A stretch of 33,467 bases of DNA. Origin: Clostridia bacterium. GTDB lineage: Bacteria; Bacillota; Clostridia; Oscillospirales; Acutalibacteraceae. The notes under the pieces are model-generated. The model was not told the origin of the DNA and ran no database searches. It worked only from the letters and a program-made list of their open reading frames with translations. Within the stretch, counting starts at the first letter, position 1; every line of letters starts with the position of its first letter. Below, one piece after another: positions 6,263-14,892 of this stretch. Position numbers and translations under genes: made by a program. Location: contig JAFQMC010000027.1 of the NCBI GenBank assembly GCA_017421045.1, positions 1 to 33,467 on the forward strand, in the 5' to 3' direction.

Positions 6263-9013
6263 ATGAGTGAGTTTAAATTTTCCGTCATAGCTGTTGCAAC
6301 AAAAAACGACAGCTTTGACAAAACCGTGGAGAGCATCATAAAATCCACCGGAAAGCTTAAAAACACACAGTTTATAATTGCAGATGCAGTAAAATCGGAT
6401 ATGACAATATCTGCAACCGAGACGGCAAAATCCGCAAACGCTTCCAACGTTACGGTGATTGACTGTAAGGGTCTTTCAGAAGCACAGTGTTTCAACAAGG
6501 CGAAAGCTTTTATAAAAGGCGAATTCACCGTCTTTGCGGAAGAAGGCACCATATTTTCAAAAAGAGTGTTTGCCACGGTAAAAAGAAAGAGCAGAAAATA
6601 TCCTGACGCGACTCTTACCATGGCTGCAATCACTATGACGAAGGACGAAACCGAGAAGAAATATGCTCGCCTCCCCATAGAGAGGAAAGGTGTCATCAAT
6701 CTCAGTGAACTACCTTGGTATGGTCACGTGGCGCTGTCCACCTATTTTTTCAGAACAAAGGATGTAAAAGACCTGCTGTTTGACGAAAGCATCTATGAAG
6801 AGGCAAAGAAGAAGTTTGTTCTGGAAGCTCTCATAAATAATCCTTTTGTCTATGTAATGGAAAGATGCAGTTGCTTCTATACTCATGCACTGGAAAATGA
6901 CAGCAATCTCTTCTCGCAGCAGTACAATAAGTGGTACTACACTGAGTCACTCAGGAATTTTATAATTCCCTTCATAAAGGAACTTGCACAAAAATACGGA
7001 AAAGTCCCTGCGTTTGTTCAGTATACTCTCGCACAGCTTATACTTGCAAAGTATGCAAACAACTACTACGAAAATGACAAGGGACTTCTCACTACTGAGG
7101 AAGTATATGAATTCTATGATGTAACCTGCGAGACTCTGGGCTATATTGATAACAACATCTACACAGAGGCGGCTATTCGCTGTAAATATGTACTCCGCTC
7201 ACTGTGGATGCAACTTCTGTTCGGAAAGCTCTCAAAAGCTGATTCGTCTCATACTCTTGTACTCCAGGACGAAAAAGAGTTGCTTGAAGACAAAAAGCTC
7301 ACTCCCATGGACAGAAACATTCTTCTGCGTTCAGAGGGTATGGATGATGCACGAATCTCCACACTGAAAAGCGTGGCACTCACAATCAATGTTATTAACT
7401 ACAGCGACGGTCAGCTTGAGTTCGATGCGGAATTTACGGGTAAGGATTTCATGCAAACCGAAGATGTTCAGCTGTTTGTTGAATATGCAGGCAAGAAGAT
7501 AAAGCTGGAGGAGTACCCTGTGTATCCTCTGATGAAATGTTTCGGTCTGCCCTACACAAGAAAGTACAACGTACATTTCTTTATACCTGTGGATGAAAAA
7601 TTGTCCACCATACAATTCGGCTACAACCTCTGCGGAACATACCAGAGGCTCCCCATACACTTTGCCAACCAATTCTCAAGGCTGAGATTGCGTTTTGGCA
7701 AGGCTTACTGGAAATTCTCGGACAAGCTGGCGCTGGGTATCAGAAACGAAGACACCCTGTACACCTTCCCCTGCACAGGACTCAGGCATTTCGGCAGAGA
7801 AATTGCTCTGTATTTCTCAATGCTTCTGCACACACCCAATAAGTTCTTTGCGTGTCAGTGTATAGGTCTGAGATGTATTTACCGCCTGACAAAACCTTTC
7901 TACAAAGGCAGACGGATTATGCTCACCTTTGACAAACTCTACAAGGCAGGAGACAACGGCGAGTATTTCTGGAAATATGCAAACTCCGTGGATGACGGAA
8001 TTGAAACCTACTATATTATCTCAGATACTTCCCTTGACTATAAGCGTCTCAAGGAATATGACAAAAAGCATACTGTTGTGCACAACTCTCTCAAGTGCAG
8101 GTTGCTTGCTCTCAATATGGAGGCTATTGCCGCCACACACACGCTGGTTATGCAGTACTGCGGATTCCCAAAATATCTGCATCCCTACTTCCTTGATCTT
8201 TGGAATATCAAGGTTATCTGTATTCAGCACGGACTGACGGTTCAGCAGCTTGCGCAGTATCAGAGAAGAACCTACGACAATACCACGCTGTACTGTCTTG
8301 CTTCCAAATATGAAAAGCAGAATCTGATGCATCCCGTGTACGGATATGAGGAGGATATGCTGAAGCTTAATGGTCTGGCAAGATACGACGGACTTCGAAA
8401 CAACGACAAAAAGGTTATCCTCATCACTCCCACATGGAGAAGAAATGTTGTATCTCAGGGAATTGCGTACAAGAAAAAGCCTTACAATGAGCTTTTCAAA
8501 CACACGGAATATTTCCGTCTTTACGATGAGCTTATCCATGACGAAAAGCTCATTGAAACTGCTAAGAAATGCGGATACAAGATAACTTATCTTCTGCATC
8601 CCGCCATGAGTCCTCAGCTTGAGGACTTTGACCTGAATGGCTATGTTAAGGTCATTGCGGCTTCAGGTGATATGAATTACGAGGAAGTGCTGACACAGTC
8701 AAGCCTTATGGTCACTGACTACTCGGGTGTTCAGTTTGACTTTGCGTACATGAGAAAGCCCATTGTGTACTATCATCCCTCCACACTGCCTCCCCACTAC
8801 GAGGCCGGCGGAATTGACTATCCCACTCAGGGCTTCGGCCCCATCTGCGACAACCACAAAGAACTGGTCGACACTGTGTGCAGATTTATGGAACGCGGAT
8901 GTGCAGCAGAGCAGGAATACAAGGACAGAGCGGATGACTTCTTTGAATTTGACGACTTCAGCAACTGTCAGAGAATTTATGACGAAATTATCAATTTTCT
9001 CAAAAAGAAATAA
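6263..9013 (+). CDS. Bifunctional-looking GT-A remnant / CDP-glycerol glycerophosphotransferase (TagF-like)
   Basis: This 916-residue cytoplasmic-face enzyme has three parts. The C-terminal part (about 545-916) is a Glyphos_transf domain, the GT-B fold that transfers glycerol-phosphate (or a related alditol phosphate) from a CDP donor to build teichoic acid. Key blocks are 'IQHGLTVQQ' (His near 654), 'LLHPAMSP' (His near 779), and 'TDYSGVQFDFAYMRKP' (about 817-832). The N-terminal ~120 residues follow the GT2 pattern (FSVIAVATKNDSFDKTVESI; 'KGEFTVFAEEG'), but the metal-binding DxD position reads AEEG, so that domain is probably inactive or only binds acceptor. The middle (about 365-470) is beta-rich. 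The start at 6263 has a strong GGAGG 7 bases upstream. LicD follows 34 bp later, so the two are probably co-transcribed. Whether it is a primer or polymerase enzyme is not readable. Confidence 0.85.
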   Translation: MSEFKFSVIAVATKNDSFDKTVESIIKSTGKLKNTQFIIADAVKSDMTISATETAKSANASNVTVIDCKGLSEAQCFNKAKAFIKGEFTVFAEEGTIFSKRVFATVKRKSRKYPDATLTMAAITMTKDETEKKYARLPIERKGVINLSELPWYGHVALSTYFFRTKDVKDLLFDESIYEEAKKKFVLEALINNPFVYVMERCSCFYTHALENDSNLFSQQYNKWYYTESLRNFIIPFIKELAQKYGKVPAFVQYTLAQLILAKYANNYYENDKGLLTTEEVYEFYDVTCETLGYIDNNIYTEAAIRCKYVLRSLWMQLLFGKLSKADSSHTLVLQDEKELLEDKKLTPMDRNILLRSEGMDDARISTLKSVALTINVINYSDGQLEFDAEFTGKDFMQTEDVQLFVEYAGKKIKLEEYPVYPLMKCFGLPYTRKYNVHFFIPVDEKLSTIQFGYNLCGTYQRLPIHFANQFSRLRLRFGKAYWKFSDKLALGIRNEDTLYTFPCTGLRHFGREIALYFSMLLHTPNKFFACQCIGLRCIYRLTKPFYKGRRIMLTFDKLYKAGDNGEYFWKYANSVDDGIETYYIISDTSLDYKRLKEYDKKHTVVHNSLKCRLLALNMEAIAATHTLVMQYCGFPKYLHPYFLDLWNIKVICIQHGLTVQQLAQYQRRTYDNTTLYCLASKYEKQNLMHPVYGYEEDMLKLNGLARYDGLRNNDKKVILITPTWRRNVVSQGIAYKKKPYNELFKHTEYFRLYDELIHDEKLIETAKKCGYKITYLLHPAMSPQLEDFDLNGYVKVIAASGDMNYEEVLTQSSLMVTDYSGVQFDFAYMRKPIVYYHPSTLPPHYEAGGIDYPTQGFGPICDNHKELVDTVCRFMERGCAAEQEYKDRADDFFEFDDFSNCQRIYDEIINFLKKK

Positions 9014-9047
9014 AAACACTAAACCAAAGAGTCGGGAGTTGAACTCT

Positions 9048-10127
9048 ATGTCTCAGACCGAAAACACCAATATCAATGAACTTGTGCAGACAGCAACCGA
9101 TTGCGCTCTATCTGCGCTCTCGGGAATACTTCCAGACAAAAACATCCCCGAAGGTTTTGACGAAAAGCTCAGAGCCGAGCTTAGCTGCAAACTCACCGAA
9201 CAGCAAGAGCGCAGCAAAACCCTCAGAAAACTACAGCAGACAGAGCTTGAGATTCTCAAAGAAATAGACCGGATCTGTCGGAAGCACAACCTCAGATATT
9301 ATATCGTTGGGGGCACACTCATAGGTGCAGTTCGTCACGGAGGATTTATACCTTGGGATGACGACATTGATATTTCCATGCCAAGAGAAGACTTTGACAA
9401 GCTGTGCAAAATCTCAGCGGAAGAGCTTTCGGACAAGTACTTTCTTCAGACTTATAAAAAGGAAAAAGACTGCTACTTCTACTACGCAAAAGTCCGCATG
9501 GAGGGAACCTACTTCGGTGAGGACAAATTTGAGCATATGTCAATTCACAAAGGAATCTTCATTGATATTTTTCCACTGGACTACATTCCTCAGAACACCG
9601 CAATGCAGAAAATAATCTTCCGCGGATTCAGCTGTCTTGGCGGTTTCATATGTTCAAAAGCAAAGACTACAGAATTCCTGTACAAAAACATGAGCCTGCC
9701 CTTTATTGTCACATTCAGACTCATTCAGTGTATTCTGCCAAAGAAAGTATTCTTAGGTATGAGAACTATACTCGGAAAACTATCAAATGCCTTTTCCAAG
9801 AAAAATCTGTATGCATCCCTCAGCGGGTTCCACGGATACCCCATGGAGATAGCTCCCAAGGAATGGTGGGGTGACGGATGCGATATTGAATTCGAAGATG
9901 TTACCGTGAGGGCCCCTTCTCAGTATCACACTCTTCTCACCCATATGTTCGGGGACTATATGCAACTTCCTCCTGAGGAAGAACGCGTGAACCACAGTGT
10001 TGAACCTGATAAAATAATTTTTGAAGGTTGCACCCGCGAGGACTACAAGCCAAAAATAAAAAGGAAACGCAGTCACAGATACTACGGATGTGACTACGAT
10101 GTATATCCCATTGAGGACAAAGAATAA
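9048..10127 (+). CDS. LicD-family phosphotransferase
   Basis: This 359-residue LicD/FKTN-type nucleotidyltransferase-fold protein moves a phosphorylated group (phosphocholine or an alditol phosphate) from a CDP donor to a surface glycan. The LicD core is clear at about residues 64-125: 'RKLQQTELEILKEIDRIC', then YIVGGTLIGAVRHGGFIPWD, and the metal-binding DDDID with 'MPREDFDKL'. The first ~60 residues form a helical, Glu/Lys/Gln-rich extension. The ATG at 9048 was chosen because GGGAG lies 9 bases before it and it follows the preceding stop; the frame is open further upstream, but that part overlaps the TagF-like gene. Pairing with a CDP-glycerol-type enzyme and an SDR epimerase fits decoration of a teichoic-acid-like polymer. 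The family is certain; the transferred group is inference. Confidence 0.88.
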   Translation: MSQTENTNINELVQTATDCALSALSGILPDKNIPEGFDEKLRAELSCKLTEQQERSKTLRKLQQTELEILKEIDRICRKHNLRYYIVGGTLIGAVRHGGFIPWDDDIDISMPREDFDKLCKISAEELSDKYFLQTYKKEKDCYFYYAKVRMEGTYFGEDKFEHMSIHKGIFIDIFPLDYIPQNTAMQKIIFRGFSCLGGFICSKAKTTEFLYKNMSLPFIVTFRLIQCILPKKVFLGMRTILGKLSNAFSKKNLYASLSGFHGYPMEIAPKEWWGDGCDIEFEDVTVRAPSQYHTLLTHMFGDYMQLPPEEERVNHSVEPDKIIFEGCTREDYKPKIKRKRSHRYYGCDYDVYPIEDKE

Positions 10128-10131
10128 AGAA

Positions 10132-10170
10132 AGCCTTCCGACAAAATCGGAAGGCTGTTGCTTTTTATTT
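10132..10170. terminator. Bidirectional terminator between convergent genes
   Basis: A perfect 10-bp stem AGCCTTCCGA/TCGGAAGGCT (10132-10141 with 10147-10156) has a 5-base loop. On the plus strand it runs into TTTTTATTT (10162-10170). On the minus strand it is followed by a shorter TTCTTTATT. It can end both the TagF-LicD operon and the epimerase transcript. Confidence 0.8.
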
Positions 10171-10192
10171 AGGATAACAGAACCTGCTTTGA

Positions 10193-11245
10193 TCAGTCAA
10201 AGCTTACCACGGTTCTCCTGAGTCCGTCACGAAGTTTTACCTCAGGCTTCCAACCCAAAGCCTCAAGCTTTGCTGTATCAAGTCCCACACGGGCATAGTT
10301 GCAATAGCTGCCTGTGTCGCCTGAAATTTCGAATATAACCTTGATATTTCTTTCAGGGAATAATTCTGCCAACATTCCTGCCACATCGCGGATAGGCGTA
10401 GGCTCGGTCTCGTTGGCAAGATTATATGCCTCTCCGTTTGCACCCTTTAACATTGCAAGGAAGATTGCCGAGACTGCATCGGTTACATAGCAGAATGCAC
10501 GCAGTGCCAGACCCTCGCTTTTGAGGACAATGTTCCGTGAATTTACTGCGTCGCTTATAAAGTCAGACATAACTCTGCCGTCGCTGTCGATAATCATACC
10601 GGGGCCGTAGGAATGAGCAATTCTAAGCACTGTGAAGGGAACTCCGTGCTGAACAAGATAGCTCTTGAGGATAGTCTCTGCGATACGCTTGCTCTCAGGA
10701 TAGCAAGAGCGAGCATCAAGAGGATCAAAGATTCCCATATCAGTTTCCTTGATAAATTCCACACCCTCAACCTTGCCGTATATCTCACGGGTGGAAGGAT
10801 AGATGATGTTTGTTACCTTCTTCTCTCTTGCAAGTTCCAGAACATTGACAGTACCCTGAGTGTTAGCTGCAATGATACCCGTGGGGTCGTGCTTAATAAA
10901 ATAAGGGCTGCAGGCACCTGCGGCATGGAAGATATAGTCAATCTCTCCTGCATACTCAATGGGTGCGCATACGTCCTGAGCTATAATCTCGAAGTGCTCG
11001 TCCGAGAGAAAACCCTTGAACTTCGCCTTTGCCTTCTCGGCATTTCTCACAAGCGCCAACACCCTGATGTTGTAATCGCGGGTCAGGTTCAGGTGCATCA
11101 AAGCCATTGTGAAGTAGTATGCAAGCATACCTGTGGCACCTGTTATGAGTACGGTTTTATCGCGGAGCATTTCATAGGGAACATAGTCTCTGGAGACAAT
11201 CTCCTCCATATCCTTGCGGACTACTTCTTTATCATATAGAAACAT
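10193..11245 (-). CDS. NAD-dependent sugar-nucleotide epimerase/dehydratase (extended SDR)
   Basis: This 350-residue extended SDR acts on a nucleotide sugar. The NAD-binding glycine motif TGATGMLAYY sits at 35-44 after a 30-residue helical leader. 'IDYIFHAAG' follows at about 102-110. The catalytic pair is Y182 and K186 in YPESK, with the upstream Ser/Thr in 'IYPSTREIYG'. 'ILRIAHSYGPGM' is the usual PGxx substrate-side motif. Such enzymes are UDP-glucuronate decarboxylase-, GDP/UDP-hexose epimerase- or 4,6-dehydratase-like; the exact reaction cannot be chosen here. The ATG at 11245 was used because AAGGAAG lies 7 bases upstream; an in-frame GTG 18 bases earlier would overlap that site. It converges with LicD and has its own promoter. 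It probably supplies an activated sugar for the same polymer. Confidence 0.85.
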   Translation of the reverse strand: MFLYDKEVVRKDMEEIVSRDYVPYEMLRDKTVLITGATGMLAYYFTMALMHLNLTRDYNIRVLALVRNAEKAKAKFKGFLSDEHFEIIAQDVCAPIEYAGEIDYIFHAAGACSPYFIKHDPTGIIAANTQGTVNVLELAREKKVTNIIYPSTREIYGKVEGVEFIKETDMGIFDPLDARSCYPESKRIAETILKSYLVQHGVPFTVLRIAHSYGPGMIIDSDGRVMSDFISDAVNSRNIVLKSEGLALRAFCYVTDAVSAIFLAMLKGANGEAYNLANETEPTPIRDVAGMLAELFPERNIKVIFEISGDTGSYCNYARVGLDTAKLEALGWKPEVKLRDGLRRTVVSFD

Positions 11246-11287
11246 ATTTATACTTCCTTTCACATTGTTTTCATAAAACTCTCTTAT

Positions 11288-11316
11288 AGTATATCACGAG
11301 GACAAAAAACTTTCAA
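11288..11316 (-). promoter_or_regulatory. Promoter of the epimerase gene
   Basis: On the minus strand -35 TTGAAA (complement of 11311-11316) and -10 TATACT (complement of 11288-11293) are separated by 17 bp. The -35 lies inside the inverted repeat at 11311-11327. Confidence 0.7.
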
Positions 11317-11327
11317 TAATATTGAAA
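11311..11327. promoter_or_regulatory. Inverted repeat in divergent promoter region (possible operator)
   Basis: TTTCAATAATATTGAAA has 8-bp arms (TTTCAATA / TATTGAAA) around a single central base. It covers the -35 of the epimerase promoter and lies 19 bp before the -35 of the divergent CotH promoter. Position suggests a repressor site, but AT-rich palindromes arise by chance in such DNA. Confidence 0.4.
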
Positions 11328-11345
11328 ATATATTGTAAAAAAGGA

Positions 11346-11375
11346 TTGTGCTCAATTAATTTTTTATGCTATAAT
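11346..11375 (+). promoter_or_regulatory. Promoter of the CotH-dockerin gene
   Basis: TTGTGC at 11346-11351 and TATAAT at 11370-11375 are 18 bp apart. The -10 is preceded by TGC, an extended -10 that would compensate for the weak -35. The start codon is 29 bp downstream with AAGGAGG in between. Confidence 0.6.
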
Positions 11376-11404
11376 GAAATCAGAAACCATAAGGAGGTTT
11401 TTCT

Positions 11405-13468
11405 ATGAAAAGATTACTCAGTATAATTCTTTGCTTACTTATGCTTTTGAGCATGGGAGCAGTATCTTTCAGTGTATTTGCAGCCGTGCCTGAGGGTACC
11501 GGCAATTACATTGAAAGCGATATGCTCTATGCTCACGCTGTCGCTGACAGCACCGAAACAGAAGCATGGCACCACTGGCAGCATGCCGACGCTTACATCG
11601 ACTATGACGAAGACGACCTTGAAGAGCTTGGACTCACCGCAGGTGGCGGCGTGTCCGAGGAAAAGTATTTCTTCCTGCCCTCAAGCGTAGAGGACGACAA
11701 GGTTGTCATTATGAACACCTACTCAAAGGATGCTGTAATCGGCGACACAACAATCCCTGCAGGCGGCACTGCTGAGGTTCCTTACAACACCGAGGATACC
11801 TTCACCGTGACAATAGGTGCTGACAGCTTCAAGCTCAGATTTATGCACTCTTCAGCCGAGGCAGCTATCTATGTAAACAACCCTGATGCAGACGGTAACG
11901 GCACCGACCTGCTCACCTATCTGTCTCAGGATAAGGAAAACGACGCAAAGGCCACAGGCGCTATTGTTGACGATGAAGGAAATGTTGACAACACCCCCAT
12001 CAAAAAAATCAAGGGCCGCGGCAACACCACATGGCTTAAAAACAAAAAGCCTTTCAACGTAAACTACGACAGCGCCGTATCCGTTGACGGTATGCAGAAG
12101 ACAAAGAAGCTTTCTCTCCTTGCAAACTATCAGGATGCATCGCTCCTCAGAAACCGCTTGCTTCAGGATTTATCCGATGCAGTTGGTATGCCCTATGCAT
12201 CAGATTCCAGATTTGTGGATCTGTATATGAACGGAGAGTACCTCGGCTCATATCAGCTGACTCAGAAAGTTGACATCGGCAAGAACAACCTTGTTCCCGA
12301 GATTGACGACGATACACATCTGAATGACGACGGCACGCTGAAAGAGGAATTCCCCTTTATCTGTGAAGTTGATGCTTCTGCAGGTGACAGTGACTACTGG
12401 GTTCAGACCTCCTCTGCAAAGTGCAAGCTCACCCTCAAGGGTCCTGAAATCGACGAAGGCGATCCCTATCACGATGAGGTTCTGGATATAGCAAAGACAA
12501 AGTTCGACGCTATGTACAACTCCGTCCGCACAAATTCCGCCAGTATGGCTGAACTTGTGGATGTTGATTCTCTCACAAAAATTATGCTCATAAACGAGCT
12601 GGGCAAAAACTGGGACGTTGGCGTATCCTCACTCTACTTTGTCTATAAGCAGGATACCGACGGCACATGGAAGTTCTTTGCTTCTCCCGTCTGGGATTAT
12701 GACAATTCTATCGGTAATGCTACCGGCGTTATCAGAGACCTGAATAATATGGACGTTGACGACTATGAAGAGCCCACAGGCTGGTGGGTAAAATTCAAGC
12801 CCGGTGCAAAGCCTTCAAACAAGTCCTCAAAATATACAATTCTCGGCTACGCTGCCAGAAACACCACAATTATGAAGAATGCAGCTCAGGTATGGTTCAA
12901 CGAATTTGTCCCTGCGATTAAGACCTTCAATTCCGAGAATGTGAATTCCGGCGAAATTTACTCCAAGGATGTATACTATAACTTCCTTGAGGGCACTGCC
13001 GACATGAACTACACTATGGGCTGGAGACTCAACACAGGCAGCTGGATTTGCGACCACTCTACACTCAGAACAGGTACATACAACGCAGCCACAGGTGTTT
13101 TCACTCAGGCAACATCTGACACAACCTATGACATCTCTACCTTCAAGGGTGAGTATGACTACGCAATAGATTGGTTCAACACGAGAGCTGCATGGCTTTC
13201 TGCACAGTTCTATGCAGATTACGATCCCTCCCTCTCTCCCAAAGATGCACTGCTTGGAGACACAGACCTGAGCGGAGTTGTCAATGTAAAGGATGCAACA
13301 CTGATTCAGAAGCATCTGGCTGATCTGGAAACTCTTGAGCCTCTTGGCATGGAGTGTGCAGATGTAAACGCTGACACCGTGGTCAATGTCAGAGATGTAA
13401 CCGCTATTCAGAAGTTCCTTGCAGGAATCGAGAACATCTATCCCATCGGTGAAAAAATAAATAAGTAA
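11405..13468 (+). CDS. Secreted CotH-kinase family protein with C-terminal type I dockerin
   Basis: This 687-residue exported protein starts with a signal peptide (MKRLLSIILCLLMLLSMGAV..., cleavage near residue 27, FAA-VP). The CotH domain (about 195-600) has KGRGNTTWLKNKKPFNV at about 201, 'KKLSLLANYQDASLLRNRL', 'FVDLYMNGEYLGSYQLTQKV' and the metal-site motif VWDYDNSIG near 428-436. The C-terminus (about 617-683) is a dockerin with two calcium-binding repeats: GDTDLSGVVNVKDATLIQKH and ADVNADTVVNVRDVTAIQKF. CotH of Bacillus is a protein kinase acting on spore-coat proteins; the family is kinase-like. The dockerin would attach this one to a cohesin scaffold outside the cell. AAGGAGG lies 6 bases before the start, and an extended -10 promoter and terminator flank it, so it is monocistronic. 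Confidence 0.9.
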   Translation: MKRLLSIILCLLMLLSMGAVSFSVFAAVPEGTGNYIESDMLYAHAVADSTETEAWHHWQHADAYIDYDEDDLEELGLTAGGGVSEEKYFFLPSSVEDDKVVIMNTYSKDAVIGDTTIPAGGTAEVPYNTEDTFTVTIGADSFKLRFMHSSAEAAIYVNNPDADGNGTDLLTYLSQDKENDAKATGAIVDDEGNVDNTPIKKIKGRGNTTWLKNKKPFNVNYDSAVSVDGMQKTKKLSLLANYQDASLLRNRLLQDLSDAVGMPYASDSRFVDLYMNGEYLGSYQLTQKVDIGKNNLVPEIDDDTHLNDDGTLKEEFPFICEVDASAGDSDYWVQTSSAKCKLTLKGPEIDEGDPYHDEVLDIAKTKFDAMYNSVRTNSASMAELVDVDSLTKIMLINELGKNWDVGVSSLYFVYKQDTDGTWKFFASPVWDYDNSIGNATGVIRDLNNMDVDDYEEPTGWWVKFKPGAKPSNKSSKYTILGYAARNTTIMKNAAQVWFNEFVPAIKTFNSENVNSGEIYSKDVYYNFLEGTADMNYTMGWRLNTGSWICDHSTLRTGTYNAATGVFTQATSDTTYDISTFKGEYDYAIDWFNTRAAWLSAQFYADYDPSLSPKDALLGDTDLSGVVNVKDATLIQKHLADLETLEPLGMECADVNADTVVNVRDVTAIQKFLAGIENIYPIGEKINK

Positions 13469-13482
13469 ATATAAATTAAGAG

Positions 13483-13518
13483 CGCCTCACCACTTGTTTT
13501 CAGGTGGTGAGGCGTTTT
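13483..13518 (+). terminator. Rho-independent terminator after CotH-dockerin gene
   Basis: An 11-bp stem CGCCTCACCAC/GTGGTGAGGCG (13483-13493 with 13504-13514) has a 10-base loop and is followed by TTTTGT, 14 bp after the stop. Confidence 0.8.
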
Positions 13519-13646
13519 GTATCTTATGCATTCTCAAAAAATCTATATCTCGGCGCAAACCCAGTATTCATCGCGTTTAGAGATGTTTTTTCACGATTTT
13601 TCAAAAGATTATATATGCAATAAAATAACAAATTTTGATAGTTTTA

Positions 13647-13675
13647 TTGATTTTATATGTCATCCGTGATATAAT
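13647..13675 (+). promoter_or_regulatory. Promoter of the nucleotidyltransferase gene
   Basis: TTGATT at 13647-13652 and TATAAT at 13670-13675 are exactly 17 bp apart, 30 bp before the start codon. The remaining spacer upstream (13519-13646) holds no gene or structure that I can see. Confidence 0.7.
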
Positions 13676-13705
13676 TAAACCGATTGGATCGGCGGTGTAT
13701 TATTA

Positions 13706-14884
13706 ATGAGTAACACTAACACCAAGCTGTTTTTGCACGGCAAATATCTTGCAGAGCTTATTGCCTGCAGTATTCGCGAATCTGCCCCTGAGCGTCCTTT
13801 TGACGGAATTGATTGGGAGCAGATTTATCAGCTTGCAGTTTTTCATAATGTGACAGCGCTGGTTTACCCTTCTTTGAAAGCACTCGATGTACCCGCAGAG
13901 ATTATGCAGAAGTTTACATATCACAACAACCGCATGATTGCAAGAGAAGCACGGCAGGAAATCGAGGCTCAGAAGATCTTTTCTGTGCTCAAAAAAGAAA
14001 ACATCCCTTTCATAAAAATGAAAGGCATTGCGCTCAAAAACTGCTATCCTTTGCCCTATATGCGCTCACACTCTGATGTTGATATTTGTATGAGTGCAGA
14101 AAACAGAAAACGTGCAGGCAAGATTCTCGAGGATATGGGATACATCCGCGAAGGCTCTATTGATTATCACGACGAATATTGCAAGGATGATTTCTTCATC
14201 TACGAAATTCACTCCGCAATTATGTCTCCACACTCGCCTCTTGCTCCTGTTTTTGAGGAACCTTTCAGCAAAGCTGTTCCTGACAGCGATTCGGCGGGCT
14301 ACGTATTCAACGACGACTACTTTTATCTCAGTCTGGTAATCCACCTTTACAAGCACTTTGTATCAGAGGGTTGCGGTATCCGACTGTTCGCTGATCTGCT
14401 TGTTTTTGAGAGGACACATCCTAAACTTGATTTCGATTTTGTCCGCAAGACTCTGGAAAAATACGGACTATGCGACTTCTATGAACACATCCGCAATCTT
14501 TGCAGCTGTCTGTTTGGCGGGCAGGAATTCGACGAAAGATACACCCTTATTGCTGAATTCATATTCAAAAGCGGTGAGTACGGAAGTCCCGAGCTTAAAC
14601 GTATCTCTTGGATATCTTCTGATAAATCTGCAAACATCAGCTTTAGAGACAAGATGAAATATTTCTTCAAAAACTGGTTCCCCGGTGTCAGCACCCTCAA
14701 AAAGAAATACCCTGTGCTTGAAAAAGCACCCGTCCTGCTCCCGGTGTGCTGGATACGCCGTGGTTTCTACACAATATTCCACAAACCTCAGGCACTGAAA
14801 GAACAGCGGGAAGAAATCAAAAAAATGAGTTCTCAGGAGATGAAGCACGCAAAGCATATCCGCTCCCTCGCAGGTATCAGATAA
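13706..14884 (+). CDS. Nucleotidyltransferase family protein (PF14907 / NTP_transf_5 type)
   Basis: This 392-residue cytoplasmic protein has a helical N-terminus (1-85) followed by the nucleotidyltransferase core. The signature is 'IPFIKMKGIALKNCYP' (99-114) then 'MRSHSDVDICM' (119-129), where the DVD aspartates would hold the metal. Later 'EIHSAI' and 'HLYKHFV' resemble other family members. The C-terminus is very basic (Arg/Lys-rich after about 315). Proteins of this type occur in polysaccharide and peptide-modification loci, but their substrates are mostly unknown. The start is supported by a promoter 30 bp upstream; the ribosome binding site (GGCGGTG) is poor. It converges with the acyl ligase with only 8 bp between stops and no terminator, so read-through antisense is likely. 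Confidence 0.8.
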   Translation: MSNTNTKLFLHGKYLAELIACSIRESAPERPFDGIDWEQIYQLAVFHNVTALVYPSLKALDVPAEIMQKFTYHNNRMIAREARQEIEAQKIFSVLKKENIPFIKMKGIALKNCYPLPYMRSHSDVDICMSAENRKRAGKILEDMGYIREGSIDYHDEYCKDDFFIYEIHSAIMSPHSPLAPVFEEPFSKAVPDSDSAGYVFNDDYFYLSLVIHLYKHFVSEGCGIRLFADLLVFERTHPKLDFDFVRKTLEKYGLCDFYEHIRNLCSCLFGGQEFDERYTLIAEFIFKSGEYGSPELKRISWISSDKSANISFRDKMKYFFKNWFPGVSTLKKKYPVLEKAPVLLPVCWIRRGFYTIFHKPQALKEQREEIKKMSSQEMKHAKHIRSLAGIR

Positions 14885-14892
14885 GGCTTTTG

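Noticed and set aside
8763-9047. Upstream extension of the LicD frame by 95 codons
   Set aside because: It overlaps the 3' end of the TagF-like gene; the ATG at 9048 has a ribosome binding site and gives a normal LicD protein.
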